DNA of 64,000 nucleotides from Mortierella sp. BCC40632 (lineage: Eukaryota > Mortierellomycota > Mortierellomycetes > Mortierellales > Mortierellaceae): assembly GCA_011634665.1 (NCBI GenBank), contig WAEK01000017.1:921501-985500 (forward strand), in the 5' to 3' direction. This document shows positions 11,289 to 22,059 of this stretch, piece by piece. The position numbers and the translations under genes are program-made. The notes under the pieces are model-generated. The model made no database searches. It was not told the origin of the DNA and saw only the letters and a program-made list of their open reading frames with translations. The stretch's first letter is position 1. Each line of letters opens with the position of its first letter.

Positions 11289-11294
11289 TATAAA
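11289..11294 (+). promoter_or_regulatory. TATA-box-like TATAAA
   Basis: TATAAA in the + orientation, 53 bp upstream of an ATG at 11342. It would serve a rightward transcript over the short open frame at 11342-11614. The match alone is weak evidence. Confidence 0.25.
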
Positions 11295-11341
11295 TCCATT
11301 GCAACAGACATAAGCATTGTGCAGCCGTTCTACTGTGGGTC

Positions 11342-11614
11342 ATGGGTGCGCCTGCAGTGAGGCATTCCCCCCTCGGGTGTATGAGGCCATCTTCGCCAAT
11401 GTCCGAGGAGGATGCCGCCAAGATTGCACATTTGCTCCGATTAAGGGGGACACTACAGTTGCTTGCCCTTCTCGGCCTCGACCAAATGGTTCGACGCAGG
11501 ATCATGGTTTGTATTACGTACAGCTGGGAGGGGGTGGGAGAAAGTCAACGGGCCTGCATGTTGCCAGCGCGGAGCATCCATGGTCAAGAGGAGGAGCAAC
11601 GGATGCTTTCGTAA
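11342..11614 (+). CDS. Doubtful short coding segment or first exon (unknown)
   Basis: Open frame of 90 codons. Its middle part (from the ATG at 11399) reads MSEEDAAKIAHLLRLRGTLQ and continues LLALLGLDQMVRRRI, with mixed codon use and an amphipathic helical character unlike the Ser/Leu/Phe shadow frames of the CT tracts. A GTTTGT that could act as a splice donor follows at about 11505. I could not find a matching downstream exon or name a family. It could equally be chance, or antisense to a 5' exon of the 8057-10960 gene. Confidence 0.2.
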   Translation: MGAPAVRHSPLGCMRPSSPMSEEDAAKIAHLLRLRGTLQLLALLGLDQMVRRRIMVCITYSWEGVGESQRACMLPARSIHGQEEEQRMLS

Positions 11615-12818
11615 ACCGGGGGGTGAAGGGAATTAGAGAGAGAAAAAAAAGAAAAGAAAAAAGAGGGGAGAGGGATGTGGCGGAGAGTGACGAGGGGGGT
11701 TGGTCGCTCTATCGAAGTTTGGGATGCATCCTTGGACATTGGGTGGAAGAGGGGGAGGGTTCAATAAGGTGCGGGATAAGAGGGCAATGCTCTGGAAAGC
11801 GCGGGAAATGCTTATTGCAATGCATGTTCAAAGCCCTGTCCCATCCAATCCCACTCGCGCATTGTCCCCTACTCGTCACCCTGTGTCCCAAATGGTCGCA
11901 TGTCCTTCTCTCTCACTCGCTTAGTCTCCTTCTCCCTTGTCCGAATGCATCGTTGCGTGCGGGTGTGCGCATCCCACTCATTTTTGCGGTCAACCTTCTT
12001 TTTTGTAACCGCGCCTTTTTTAAATGAGCGCCCGGTTCGTGCCTCGAAAAAGAGTGAGGGACCACAGGACCGATGGACGGTGTCATGGCTCGCCCAGAAA
12101 CGACTCACAAAGAAGGAGGCAGGGAGGAACGGCGTCGGACCAAAATAAAAAAAAAAAAAAAAAGGGCTTGTGTTCGCTGACAGTCAGCAGAGGCGAGCAA
12201 TGCATAAATTGCGAATGGTTGAAAGGTTGGTTTTTTCTGGCGGGAAAAAAAAAATAAATAAAGGTGGTTGGGAAGGATAGGATAAGGTGATGAGAGGAGG
12301 ATGGTCGAGTGACGCTCTCTGCAAGGGTGTGGCGACCAGGGCAGCCCTGGCCTGCATTCACTCATGCAGAAAAGAACAATGACATTGGCCCGACAGTGAC
12401 TTATGTTTGCTCCTGTTGGGTCGGATGGACGATATCGGCGGCGATTGCAACGACGATGGCGAGAGCGATATGGTTGGTTGAGGTATTGGGGTGAGGAGCA
12501 GAGAAGGTGCGGGGTTGGGCAAGACAGGACAAGGTAGGGTAAGGCAATGGAGAAGCAAAGGAAGCCATTGGGATGAGGAAGAGGAATGGGGCTCTTCTTT
12601 CTCGTTACCTTCTAGAGTGGACTGATAGCCCGCTGGATTCCGCGCTCAAAATCGTCTCGACTCTTTCAACTCAGCTCGCTCGATCGCTCGCTCGCCTCTC
12701 ACTGAATCCCTCTCGCTCGCTCTGGACGCTCTCTCTTTTTTGGTTCTTTTGTTCCCTTTTTGTTTTTCTTCCCTTCTTTTGTTCTATCCAGTCCCGTTAG
12801 ATAACGGATCTGCAGAGA

Positions 12819-13010
12819 ATGAGAGAGGAACAAGAGGAGAGGCAAGCTTTATATCAACGATTTGCAAGAAAAAGTGTGTTGGAGAAAGAGGATGTTGGGG
12901 TTGGTTTAGGAAGGATGCTGTGCCGAGTGAGAACGAGAAGGGTGTTCAAAGGCTTTGAGGGTACAGAGTGTTGCTTCGCGCCTAGAGGTATCTTTGTTGA
13001 CAAGGACTAG
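12819..13010 (+). CDS. Doubtful short open frame after a pyrimidine tract (unknown)
   Basis: 63 codons starting MREEQEERQALYQRFARKSV, directly downstream of a rightward CT-rich tract (12680-12790) and a possible acceptor (TCTATCCAG). The charged, helical start is not low-complexity, but the second half is unremarkable and no family is recognisable. The overlapping minus strand is a pyrimidine-rich leader-like stretch, so chance is a real alternative. Confidence 0.15.
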   Translation: MREEQEERQALYQRFARKSVLEKEDVGVGLGRMLCRVRTRRVFKGFEGTECCFAPRGIFVDKD

Positions 13011-13433
13011 GTAGGGGTATATATATGTGCGTGCAGAAGGGAAGGGGTTGAATAGTGTCGAGTCCTTGGTGTGCAAGTAGTGCTTGGAAAATGTCGGCGA
13101 GTAGAGGATAAGAGGAAGGGCAATGATGTGAATGTCTGTTTGTCTGAGAAGTGAAGCCCTGAAAGGAAGGGGGTCGGGGAGAGGGCGGATATGGTGTGGT
13201 GTGAGCGAGAGAGCGAGTGTTAGAGTGTGTGCGTGTGTGGAGCTGAGTGTAATGCCAGGGAGGGAGAAGAGGAGGAGGAATATGGACAGTGGTGATAGCG
13301 ATAGTGGTAGCGATGGTGATGACAATGGCAAAGGCAATGACAAAGGCAAATTGAGTCGAGTAAGGGGTGAAGGGGTGAAGAGGTGAAGAGGAGAAAGAGA
13401 GGAGAAAGAGAGAAAGAGAGAGGAAAAAAAAAA

Positions 13434-13438
<5 letters not shown>

Positions 13439-13475
<37 letters not shown>
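13439..13475. repeat. (AG)n microsatellite
   Basis: Dinucleotide array inside a longer GA-rich block at 13260-13490. Confidence 0.9.
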
Positions 13476-13480
<5 letters not shown>

Positions 13481-16400
13481 GAGAGAGCGCGGCTAAGAAA
13501 TGCAAGAGGAATGCGTCCTGTGCTCAGACTTTGATTCAGTCCCAAGTGTATCGCTCGACTCAATACAAACTGTTGAAAAAGTACTAAGCCATGCAACCCA
13601 TGCAAGCATGGTTGAATGCTTCCTCTCCTTCTCATCCAGTCTTTCTCCCACACATATCCTCATTACTCATCTGTAACCATCGTCGTTACTGTATGCATGT
13701 CATGGATGCTTCCTTTCCTGGTCAATCTACTGTCCTGGGCACCTTCTTTCCTCCTTTGTTCTTGCGAGTTGATTTGTAGCACCCCGGCTCGACTTGTGGC
13801 TGGCTTGCGTCTCGAATAGGGAGAGCACCGAGCGTCGAGATCGAAGTTCAGAGACCCGGTTCCCTGTCCGTCTCTGTCCAAGTGAGTACAACCGCTCAAC
13901 TCGTATTTGTAAGATCGTCAGGGGGCGGGCAACAGGATGCACCGGTGTGACCAGACATGATGAACTGGGTCTGTCGAGAGTTCATGGCGGTTCCTCCCTC
14001 TTCCATCCTTTAGATGGACATTTGATTTAGTTGTAGATACTCTTTATTTCTTTTTTATTCTGCCAAAAAAATTGTCTTGTGCGGCAAGGTGCTATGCTTG
14101 GAGCGGAGGAACTCGAGCAAAGGTTATCCGTAATTGCTCTTGCTCTCAAAGCTCGGTTACAAAAAAAAAAAAAAATAAAATAAAAAATACTCGCACTCAT
14201 TCATTCACTTGCTCCTCACACACACACACACACACACCCACTCAATCACCCACCCACTCACTAACACTCTCTCACACTCTCTCGGATCAAGCAATGATCC
14301 TAGTCCTCTCCTTTCTCTCACTCATCCACTCTCCTTGGCAGTGCTCACGTCTTGTTCCCTTCTTGGCCACTCCTGTTCTTGCCTGGGGTTCCTCTCATAC
14401 GGCTCACGCGCGGTGTCCTCGCTCATTCCCTGAACTGAGGCTTACCGCCACTGACAAAGGGCTAACTGGCTGGCAGCCCGAGCCGTTGTCCTGCTCCTCT
14501 TCACTCTCCTGCCCCTGTCAGGACAAAGTGGAAAAAGCACGAGGCTCGTTTATTGAAGGAGATCTGCTCTCCTTGGCCAATTGGGATCCAACGGAATAAG
14601 CGCGTGAAAGGCTGCATCTCTCTTTCTCACACACATCCTGACTCCTCTGTCGTCCAGATCGAGCCATGACCACGTCCTGACCTCGGCTGCAGTCCCAGCT
14701 ATCAGCAGGTCCCAGGGCAAAGAGAGTGAGAGCGATAGAGAAAAGTAGGGGGCGAGAGGGATAAAGAGAAAGGGAGAGACCAAACACGGTGTATGCCCGA
14801 CCACCGATTTGTATACACCCGTCTCTCTCACACACACTCTTTCTCACTTCATTGCGATGGACGGAAGGCAAAGCTCTCTTGGGCTGTCTTGGGTTGGGTG
14901 GGTCTCGCACCATGTATCGTTCGTGCTTCTGTGTACTCGCGTTTTTGTTGTTTTTGTTGTTTTTGTTGTTGTTGAACCATCCGATGCAACCTATTCTGCA
15001 GCGTTCGAGTCAGCATGGTCGGCGTGTTATCTCTACTTGGACAGCTATTCATTGACCCTTTTTTTCTTCCTTTCCTTCCATTAACATCCACTCACACACA
15101 CGCACACGCACACACATAGAGACAAACAGACAGACGAACAGACACGCATACACAGCTCGACCAACAGACACGCGCAATCTCTTTCACCTTTTCTTTCATC
15201 CATTGCCCGCCGTCTGTCTCTCCATCCATCCGCTCTCAACCCCCTCTTTAGCAAAAAAAAAAAAAACGAGTGGTGAGAGCTTACGCTTTTTAAATTGCTC
15301 TTCTGCTTCCACTATGGCTCAGTGATCACCTCCAACACCTTTTGGACGCTTTTTTTTTTTTTTTTTTCTTACTTGTTGATGAGAGCGCTATCAAGCCTCT
15401 ATTAAAAAAAAAAAAAAAAAAAAACGACAGGTAGTTGGCCATGCGCTCAGTGCCGCATGGCCAGACTAATGGTTTTCCAAATAGCCAAACTACCCTACAG
15501 CATTTTTGCTATTGTTGAGTGAGAGTGAGAGAATATATATTTGAAGCAATGCAACATGCAGGTTCTTTGAGCCGTTATTGCAATAACGGCCTTGCCCTCA
15601 TGCAACTTGCATAAACCCCATTCCTCTCTCTCTCTCTCTCTCTCTTTTTTTTTTTTTTGCCTGTTCGTCCCTCGACCTGGACTCCCAAGTCCGCTCCATC
15701 TCGCGATTTTTTTTTTTTTTTTTTTTACCAAAGCAGGCCTCTCCATCCATCCCTCCCCCCCCCCCCCCTTACCCCAAAGATCGGCTTTATCTCATCCGCC
15801 GCCACACTTTCTAAAATTCCCCATTTTTTTTTTTTTTTTATTGTCCACCTTGTCCGCCTCCACATATTTTTAGTTTTTTGGTACCGAAAGAGTGAGCACG
15901 TTGTTGCCCAAGGTCTTGCTGGAGAAGACGACGAGAGGGAGGATGGTTGAACAAAGGTCAGGGACGGGGATGAATTTTTTATAAGCATGCATTTTTTTGT
16001 CTCAGCAATCCACATCCCATCGATTGATTCAGTACCGAACATTGATAGCAAGCGAGAGAAAGAGGGAAAGAGAGAAAAAAGAGAAGCGGAGAGACGAACA
16101 GAAAGAGACCAGAGATAGAGAGAAAGCATAGAAATGATGTTCGCTCTCTTTCTCGTTTTTTTTTCTTCTTGTCTTTCTTTCCCCATTGACACACAAGGTT
16201 GCCGCCCTTTTTTTGCTCTCGTTTTTCTCTCTCTCTCTCTCTCTCTTTTTTTTTTTTTTTTTTTGGAAAAGCATATTCTTGATCCCCTTCATTCTGTTTT
16301 TTCTATCTTTTTATCTTTCAAATAAAACGGTTGTTGAGAAAAAACCTTGAAGTTTTTACGTCTTCTTCCTCGTGAGAAGGAGGCAGTAGACGAAAGATGG

Positions 16401-16545
16401 GAAAAAACTAGTCCATAAACGAAATATCGGATCGCACCTATTCGTTAAGAACGCCGTCTTGTTTATTTTTCCTTCTCTCTCTCTCTCTCTCTCTTTTTAT
16501 TTATTGAGAGCAGAACCAACATCCCGTTGTTTAAAGATGTGTGTG

Positions 16546-16548
<3 letters not shown>

Positions 16549-16597
<49 letters not shown>
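16549..16597. repeat. (GA)n microsatellite
   Basis: Uninterrupted array of about 24 GA units. Confidence 0.9.
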
Positions 16598-16599
<2 letters not shown>

Positions 16600-17634
16600 A
16601 GGGAAGTGAGAGAAGAGAAAGCGGTCCTCGCTTCAGGGACGGAAATACCAAACAAAGTATACAAAATAACAGCAAAAAAAAAAAAGATAGAAAAAAAAAA
16701 GATATATATTCGAGAGCCAGGTCAGAACTAGGACCAGGGGGGAGCAATGACCAGATCCACAAAAAGAGCACTTTAGGCTCGACTTTTTTTTTTTTCACCT
16801 TTCAAAAAAAAAAAAATAGCGGGGAGGAGGAGAGGAAAAAGAAGAAATAAAAAGGACGATTAGCTCTGAATGCATGGGTAATTGTAAGCAGGTCCTTTTT
16901 TTTTTGCTACTTTCAACACTCATCTGAATGTTCAGTGTAGATCTTGCATCCATGGCGGGCAATGGTCGGGGAATGGAATCATAAAAAGAGTCCGTTCCTT
17001 CAGAATGAGCAAGGCTGTGTGGTGAATGGTGCGTCTGTGTGTGTGTGTGTGTGTATAAATATGTGCGTGTGCATGTGCGTGGATTTCGCGCGCGTATGTG
17101 AAGGTGTATGTGTGATGCGGTTGAACAGAGATGTACCTCTTCAAGACTACTAGCCCCTCTCCCTCCCCTCCCCCCCAATTGAGCTATTTCGGTTTTTTTT
17201 TTTTTCCTTTCTTTTTTTTTCGGTCCAGTATTAGGTGGGAGGGGGACCCACGGATCCTCCGATCTGCGTTTTCTTCCCTCCTCCTCTTCCTTTTTTCCTG
17301 CAGGCAACGACGCGCAACCTCTCCGCCTTCCCCCCATCTCCGATCGAGATTCCAGGTAAAAAACAAGGAACGCGACGCTGCGGACCAATCCTTTTCTCTC
17401 TTTTGTTTTCCACTACCTCGTACAAAAAAAAAAAAAAAAAAAAAGTTGCCGATCTTTTTGTGTGCCTTTTTTTTTTTTTTTTTTTCTGAAGTTAGTATCG
17501 AAAATGGAAAGCATAAAAAAAAAAGGGCGTTCCCTTGTATCGGGAATGAGCAAACTATCTGATGGGATGACCACATGTGGTCTCTGTCCTAAAACAACAG
17601 CTAGTGAGTAGTGAGCGAGCGAGTGAGAGAGATA

Positions 17635-17665
<31 letters not shown>

Positions 17666-17676
17666 GGAGAGTAGAG

Positions 17677-17678
<2 letters not shown>

Positions 17679-17716
<38 letters not shown>
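17679..17716. repeat. (AG)n microsatellite
   Basis: AG array preceded by a GT array and shorter GA runs from about 17627. Confidence 0.9.
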
Positions 17717-17722
<6 letters not shown>

Positions 17723-18642
17723 CGACGACAAAGAGGAGCCGACCATGTCTCTTCTCTCTCTCAAACTCCTTCGCCTGAGACATCAACACGGCCACTCTGT
17801 GTATATGTTTGGTTTGGTTACGCCAAAGCCAAAGGGAGAGAAAGAGAGAGAAGAGATAGGGGGAAAGAGAAGAGATCTGATCCAACCGTCAAAAGTAAAG
17901 TGCTGTAAGACACACGCACACGCACATAAAAAAAAAAAAAAATAGCGCTCTCAATTAACGAACATTCAACTACCGGGGGTACACATCCCGAAGTATTTTG
18001 GACCTGCAAGGAACCGTCTTTTTCCTCTCTATCTTTTTCTTCTATCTCTTTGTCACTTTCTTGTTCTTTTTCCTCTCACGTCCCTTTCTGCCTTCAATTC
18101 TACACTCACCGAGACATTAAAAAAAAAAAAAAAAAAAAAGGCTTTCGGAGTCTTGGCTCTAATAGTATGCCCGTCCATACCACCTGCACCGTACTCCTAG
18201 AGAGGAAAAAAAGAGAGAAGCGGGTTCCTGCATGCCCCCTATGTGTATTGTGTCCCCATGATGAAAGATGCTCTCTTTCTCCCACAGACTCGGGTAAATG
18301 ATTGGACTTTGGATCATTCTTTCCAGCTTAGCCAAAGTCTTCTTTTTTCTTCTCCGATACGACCTGGATCCGTGCTGGCTTCAATGTACCCTGTGCTCAC
18401 GAGGGAGAAAGAGAAAGGTACGGATCGAACAAGAGAAAAAAAGAGAGCCAGGTGGGTCAGGCTGGGAATTATGCATGGCGCCCGTGTCTCTGATCCTGAT
18501 TGGGTTGCCCTTTTTTTTTTATTTTTATTTTTGGCTGGTTCCGGTTCTCCCATGTCCTAGAAACGAGCTTGGAAGAAAGGAAGGAGCCTCCCTTTCCTTC
18601 CTCTCTTCCCTCTAGTCTCGCCAAGAATGTACTATACAATCA

Positions 18643-18959
18643 CTAATGATCAGCTTCACGACGTCGTTGACGTCGGCCCAAATGAATACTAAGGAGCAAG
18701 CTCAGTAGACATGCCATCAAAGACACACCAAGAGCCCATCCGTAGCACCCATGACCTTTACAGGTTTCGTCCTCTCCTCTGTTGCCGCCATGATGGTCCT
18801 TAGGTTGAGAGGCGTCCATGACGATACCAAAGAGCAAATTGAACAACATTCCTCCAAACGCCGAGCTCCATGAAAGCCATCCCCTATTTTTGATGTCCGT
18901 GTCATGTCGTGTCGTTAGGACCGGATAAAAAAAAGAGAGAGAGAAAGAGAAAGAGAAAA

Positions 18960-18993
<34 letters not shown>

Positions 18994-19134
18994 TGTGTGT
19001 GTGACAAGAGCAAGGTAATAGGATGAGTCTGGCGTTCGTTCGTTTTTTTTTTTTTTCCTCTCTCTCCCCTTCTTCCTTACACTCTCCCTACTCCCCCCAT
19101 CTCCTATCTCTCTCCAGTTCCTCATTTACTTGTC

Positions 19135-19180
<46 letters not shown>

Positions 19181-20452
19181 AAATCAGACCGCAAGCAATC
19201 AAGCAAAAAGAAAAGACAAAAACGTACCAGTTTTGTCCGCAAGTCTCCTCTCCCCAAAACTCGGCCACGATCGTTCCTGCAATTCCAAAGAAACCTCCAT
19301 AGGCCAATCCCGTCAAGACTGAACACCATCGGATCCAACTCAAGGGAACAATCAGGCCTGCTAATTGAGCACTGGCCATGATCGCGGCCGTGATCGGGAC
19401 AACATCAATCCGATGAAAACTAGCCCCATGACGTCGAAGCATATAATCAGATCCAAAACTGGCCAATAATCGTCCAATATAACTGGCAATACTAATCAAC
19501 AACACTTGTTGTGCTCGGATTGCTGCCAATGAATCTTGACCTTCTTTGCCTTGGGTCCATCTCTTGAAAAGTAGAGCTGTGGTGGTGGTCATGGTTTGTT
19601 CAGGTGATTGCTCTCCTGCAGCGATACTGTCGACAATGGCCGAAATAGAGTTGATAATCATCAGCCCAGATCCTGTCAAACAAAACATGACAACAAAGAA
19701 ATATTGGGCATCCCGATCCATGAAAAATGCCTTGCCACTGACAGATGCTCGAGGAGTAGAGTGATGTTGATGTTGATTTCTGGAGGTGGAGGTGATCGAA
19801 GGGTCCGTCCTTGTGACTGATTCCGCAATACTCCCTGTCAACGTATCCTCACGAAGGAGAGGAGTCTGTTCATTAGGACCCACATTACTCTCCTCCTCCC
19901 TTTCCTCCTGTAGCTGCTGTCGCTCGATTTCGGGATCGGTGTTTAACGACTTTGATGGGATGTCATGGGGTGATGATGGTGATGGGAGGACATTTAATCC
20001 GACAACCGAGATCAAGTTGGCAAGACTGCCGGATACGCCCAAGAACAAGAGAAACCGTACTGTATCCAATTCAAGTTGTTCGTGTTTGCCAGGAAACTTG
20101 GTCATAAAGAACGCTTGTGAGATCGAAGTCAAGAATGCAGCCGACAAGCCAAAGAAGCTGACAGGGATGCCTAAAGAAATGAAAGGTAGTTTTTGTTTTT
20201 GTTTTTGAACTTAGTATCAATTGCCCAACATTTTAAACTCATCACTGTGAATGAATGAGGGGAAGGGAAGAAGAGGGGGGTGAAGGGGTATGACAAAGAG
20301 AGAAAGTGTGTGTGGAGAACTAAAAAAGGCAGAAAGAACTCTCAGACCCTCTCTCTCCCTATGACACACAGGGGGTTATGTGGAACTGTGGGGAAGAAAT
20401 ACACCATTCCACTCGGGCCACCTCGGAGAGCAGAGCAAGAAAAGAAGAAGGA

Positions 20453-20484
<32 letters not shown>

Positions 20485-20960
20485 ACTTCCTTACCAAGAG
20501 CAATGCCTCGAGCCTCTCTGAAATTCCTTGCCAGCGTCGTGAACGCAGCCATATAGCTTGCACTGGAACCCATTCCAGCCAAGAACAAGAATGTAGCCAT
20601 CCAAAGGAAGTGGATTGGTGGTTCCTGAGCTCGGATCTGTTCCAAACTAGAAGCATACCCAAAGGACAAGAGTCCATAGCCAAGACCTAGCAAACAACCT
20701 GCAACAAGAGAAGTTGGACGAGGACCAAGTCGATCGGCCAACATCCCACTGACAGGTCCGATACCGTAGAGTCCGATATCACCAATAACGGCAATGGTGC
20801 TCGTCTGTGTTTGACTGTATCCAAGTCTTCCTGTGAACGAGGGTGCGTAGAGGGCAAAGACGTAGAGAGACCCTGCTACAAGCATGTTGAGGCATCCGCA
20901 GGCAAATGAAATGGCGAGTAGCCATGGCCGCCATGAGCTGTTGGCATCGAGTCGAGTCAT
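18643..20960 (-). CDS. Nodulin-like / Mch1-type MFS transporter
   Basis: Three exons, 20960-20495, 20170-19228 and 18883-18643, encode 549 residues. Both introns are GT-AG, and the joins restore GIALG|IPVSFFG and GQNW|GWLSW, blocks expected in this family. The N-terminal half has the first six membrane segments with DRLGPRP in the loop after helix 2, an MFS signature. A polar central loop (exon 2) contains ERQQLQEEREEESNVGPNEQ followed by TPLL; the acidic-dileucine form EQTPLL is a known endolysosomal/vacuolar sorting signal. The second half carries the remaining helices and ends in a basic tail (GRRQRRR). Yeast Mch1 is a vacuolar membrane member of this group with unknown substrate, so a vacuolar location is an inference from motif and family. 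Intron 2 contains a 40-base homopolymer. Confidence 0.9.
19136..19175. repeat. A40 homopolymer (T40 in sense) in MFS intron 2
   Basis: Forty consecutive A on the + strand inside intron 18884-19227. It is the longest homopolymer in the window; its true length is uncertain because such runs are error-prone in sequencing. Confidence 0.85.
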
Positions 20961-21586
20961 AGTGTCTCTATGAATGTATTTTTGGCGAAGACTCTACAAG
21001 AGTCACACAAGGTAGAAGATAAAAAAAGGGTCAACTGAAATGAGAGAGGAGGCGGTTGGGGAACAAGATGAGAGAAGAGAGTGAGAAAGAGAGAGTGAGT
21101 GAGAAAGAGATGGGAAGACAAAAGAAGTAAAAAGGGGAGAGGAAGAAGGAAGGAACAGAGAGAAAAGAGTGGGCGAGTTGAATGAGTTGGTGGAAAGAGA
21201 GAAAGAATGAATATAATGCATTCTGAATCATCTCCTGGGGTCCACTTCCTTTTACCCCACCCTTCCTTCACTCACTCACTCACTCAAAGAGCGAAGCAGC
21301 TGGCTTGGATAGTGGCCAATCAGAGTCTTGCAAACACCCTCACCATCCCATGCTCACTACCAAATGAGGAAAAGAATGTGTGTTCTCTCTAATTTACTAT
21401 CGTTGCCTCCTGATGCAAAGGGTAGGACAAAGAAGGAGACAAATCGTTCGAATTGGCGGTCTTTTTTTTGCTTAGAATATGTGCGAGATTGTGTGCGAGT
21501 GCGAGTGCGAGTGTATGTTTATATCAAATGCCATGTTTTTTTTCTTTTTTCTTTTTCTTTCTTGGTCTTTATCCACTTCATTCATC
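20961..21586. other. Intergenic: MFS promoter and 3' flank of the RAD5-like gene
   Basis: GA-rich on the + strand at 21040-21220 (pyrimidine leader of the leftward MFS gene). The rest (21220-21586) is unstructured apart from short T runs. Nothing coding is seen. Confidence 0.6.
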
Positions 21587-21998
21587 CTAACCAGCTGACT
21601 TGGTCAATGGCGACGGTGTAGACGAAACAGACGTTGCTGACGAAGCCGTCGAAGCCGACGAAGCCATTGGAGAATGTGATGCCGAATGAATTGTAGTCGT
21701 TGTTGATAGATTCGTCCGAGACTTTTTCATAAAGTCGGAAGATCCCTGGAATAAATATTTGAGATCTTCGAGTCGACGCTTGAGTACCTCCTGCTTGGAC
21801 AACTTTTCAGAAAAGGTCATCTCGGACAACTCGGTCTTGCGCTTTTGAAGCTCTAGGATATTTTCTTCAATCGATCCCTTGATAATAAACCGAACTACAT
21901 CCACAGGCCTGGTTTGTCCAAGTCGATGAATTCGGTCAATCGCCTGACTTTCTACCGATGGGTTCCTAAAAGAGTCGTTGGATAAAGAGTCGTCATCA

Positions 21999-22059
<61 letters not shown>

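Larger units (their letters stand above)
10961..18642. other. 7.7-kb gene-poor, microsatellite-rich region
   Basis: No gene with recognisable conserved sequence. The part next to 10960 is GA-rich on the + strand (11100-11240), the leader of the minus-strand gene. Further GA-rich + strand tracts lie at 13260-13490, 16050-16110, 16549-16597 and 17640-17716. CT-rich + strand tracts lie at 12680-12790, 14200-14290, 15600-15850 and 16220-16265. Poly-A or poly-T runs of about 15-22 occur near 15350, 15402, 15710, 17424, 17467 and 18119. Short open frames at 11342-11614 and 12819-13010 look less random than the rest and are listed separately. Confidence 0.6.

Noticed and set aside
12906..13653. Two minus-strand frames of about 200 codons
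   Set aside because: They are driven by the (AG)n array and pyrimidine-rich leader sequence; no conserved segment is recognisable.
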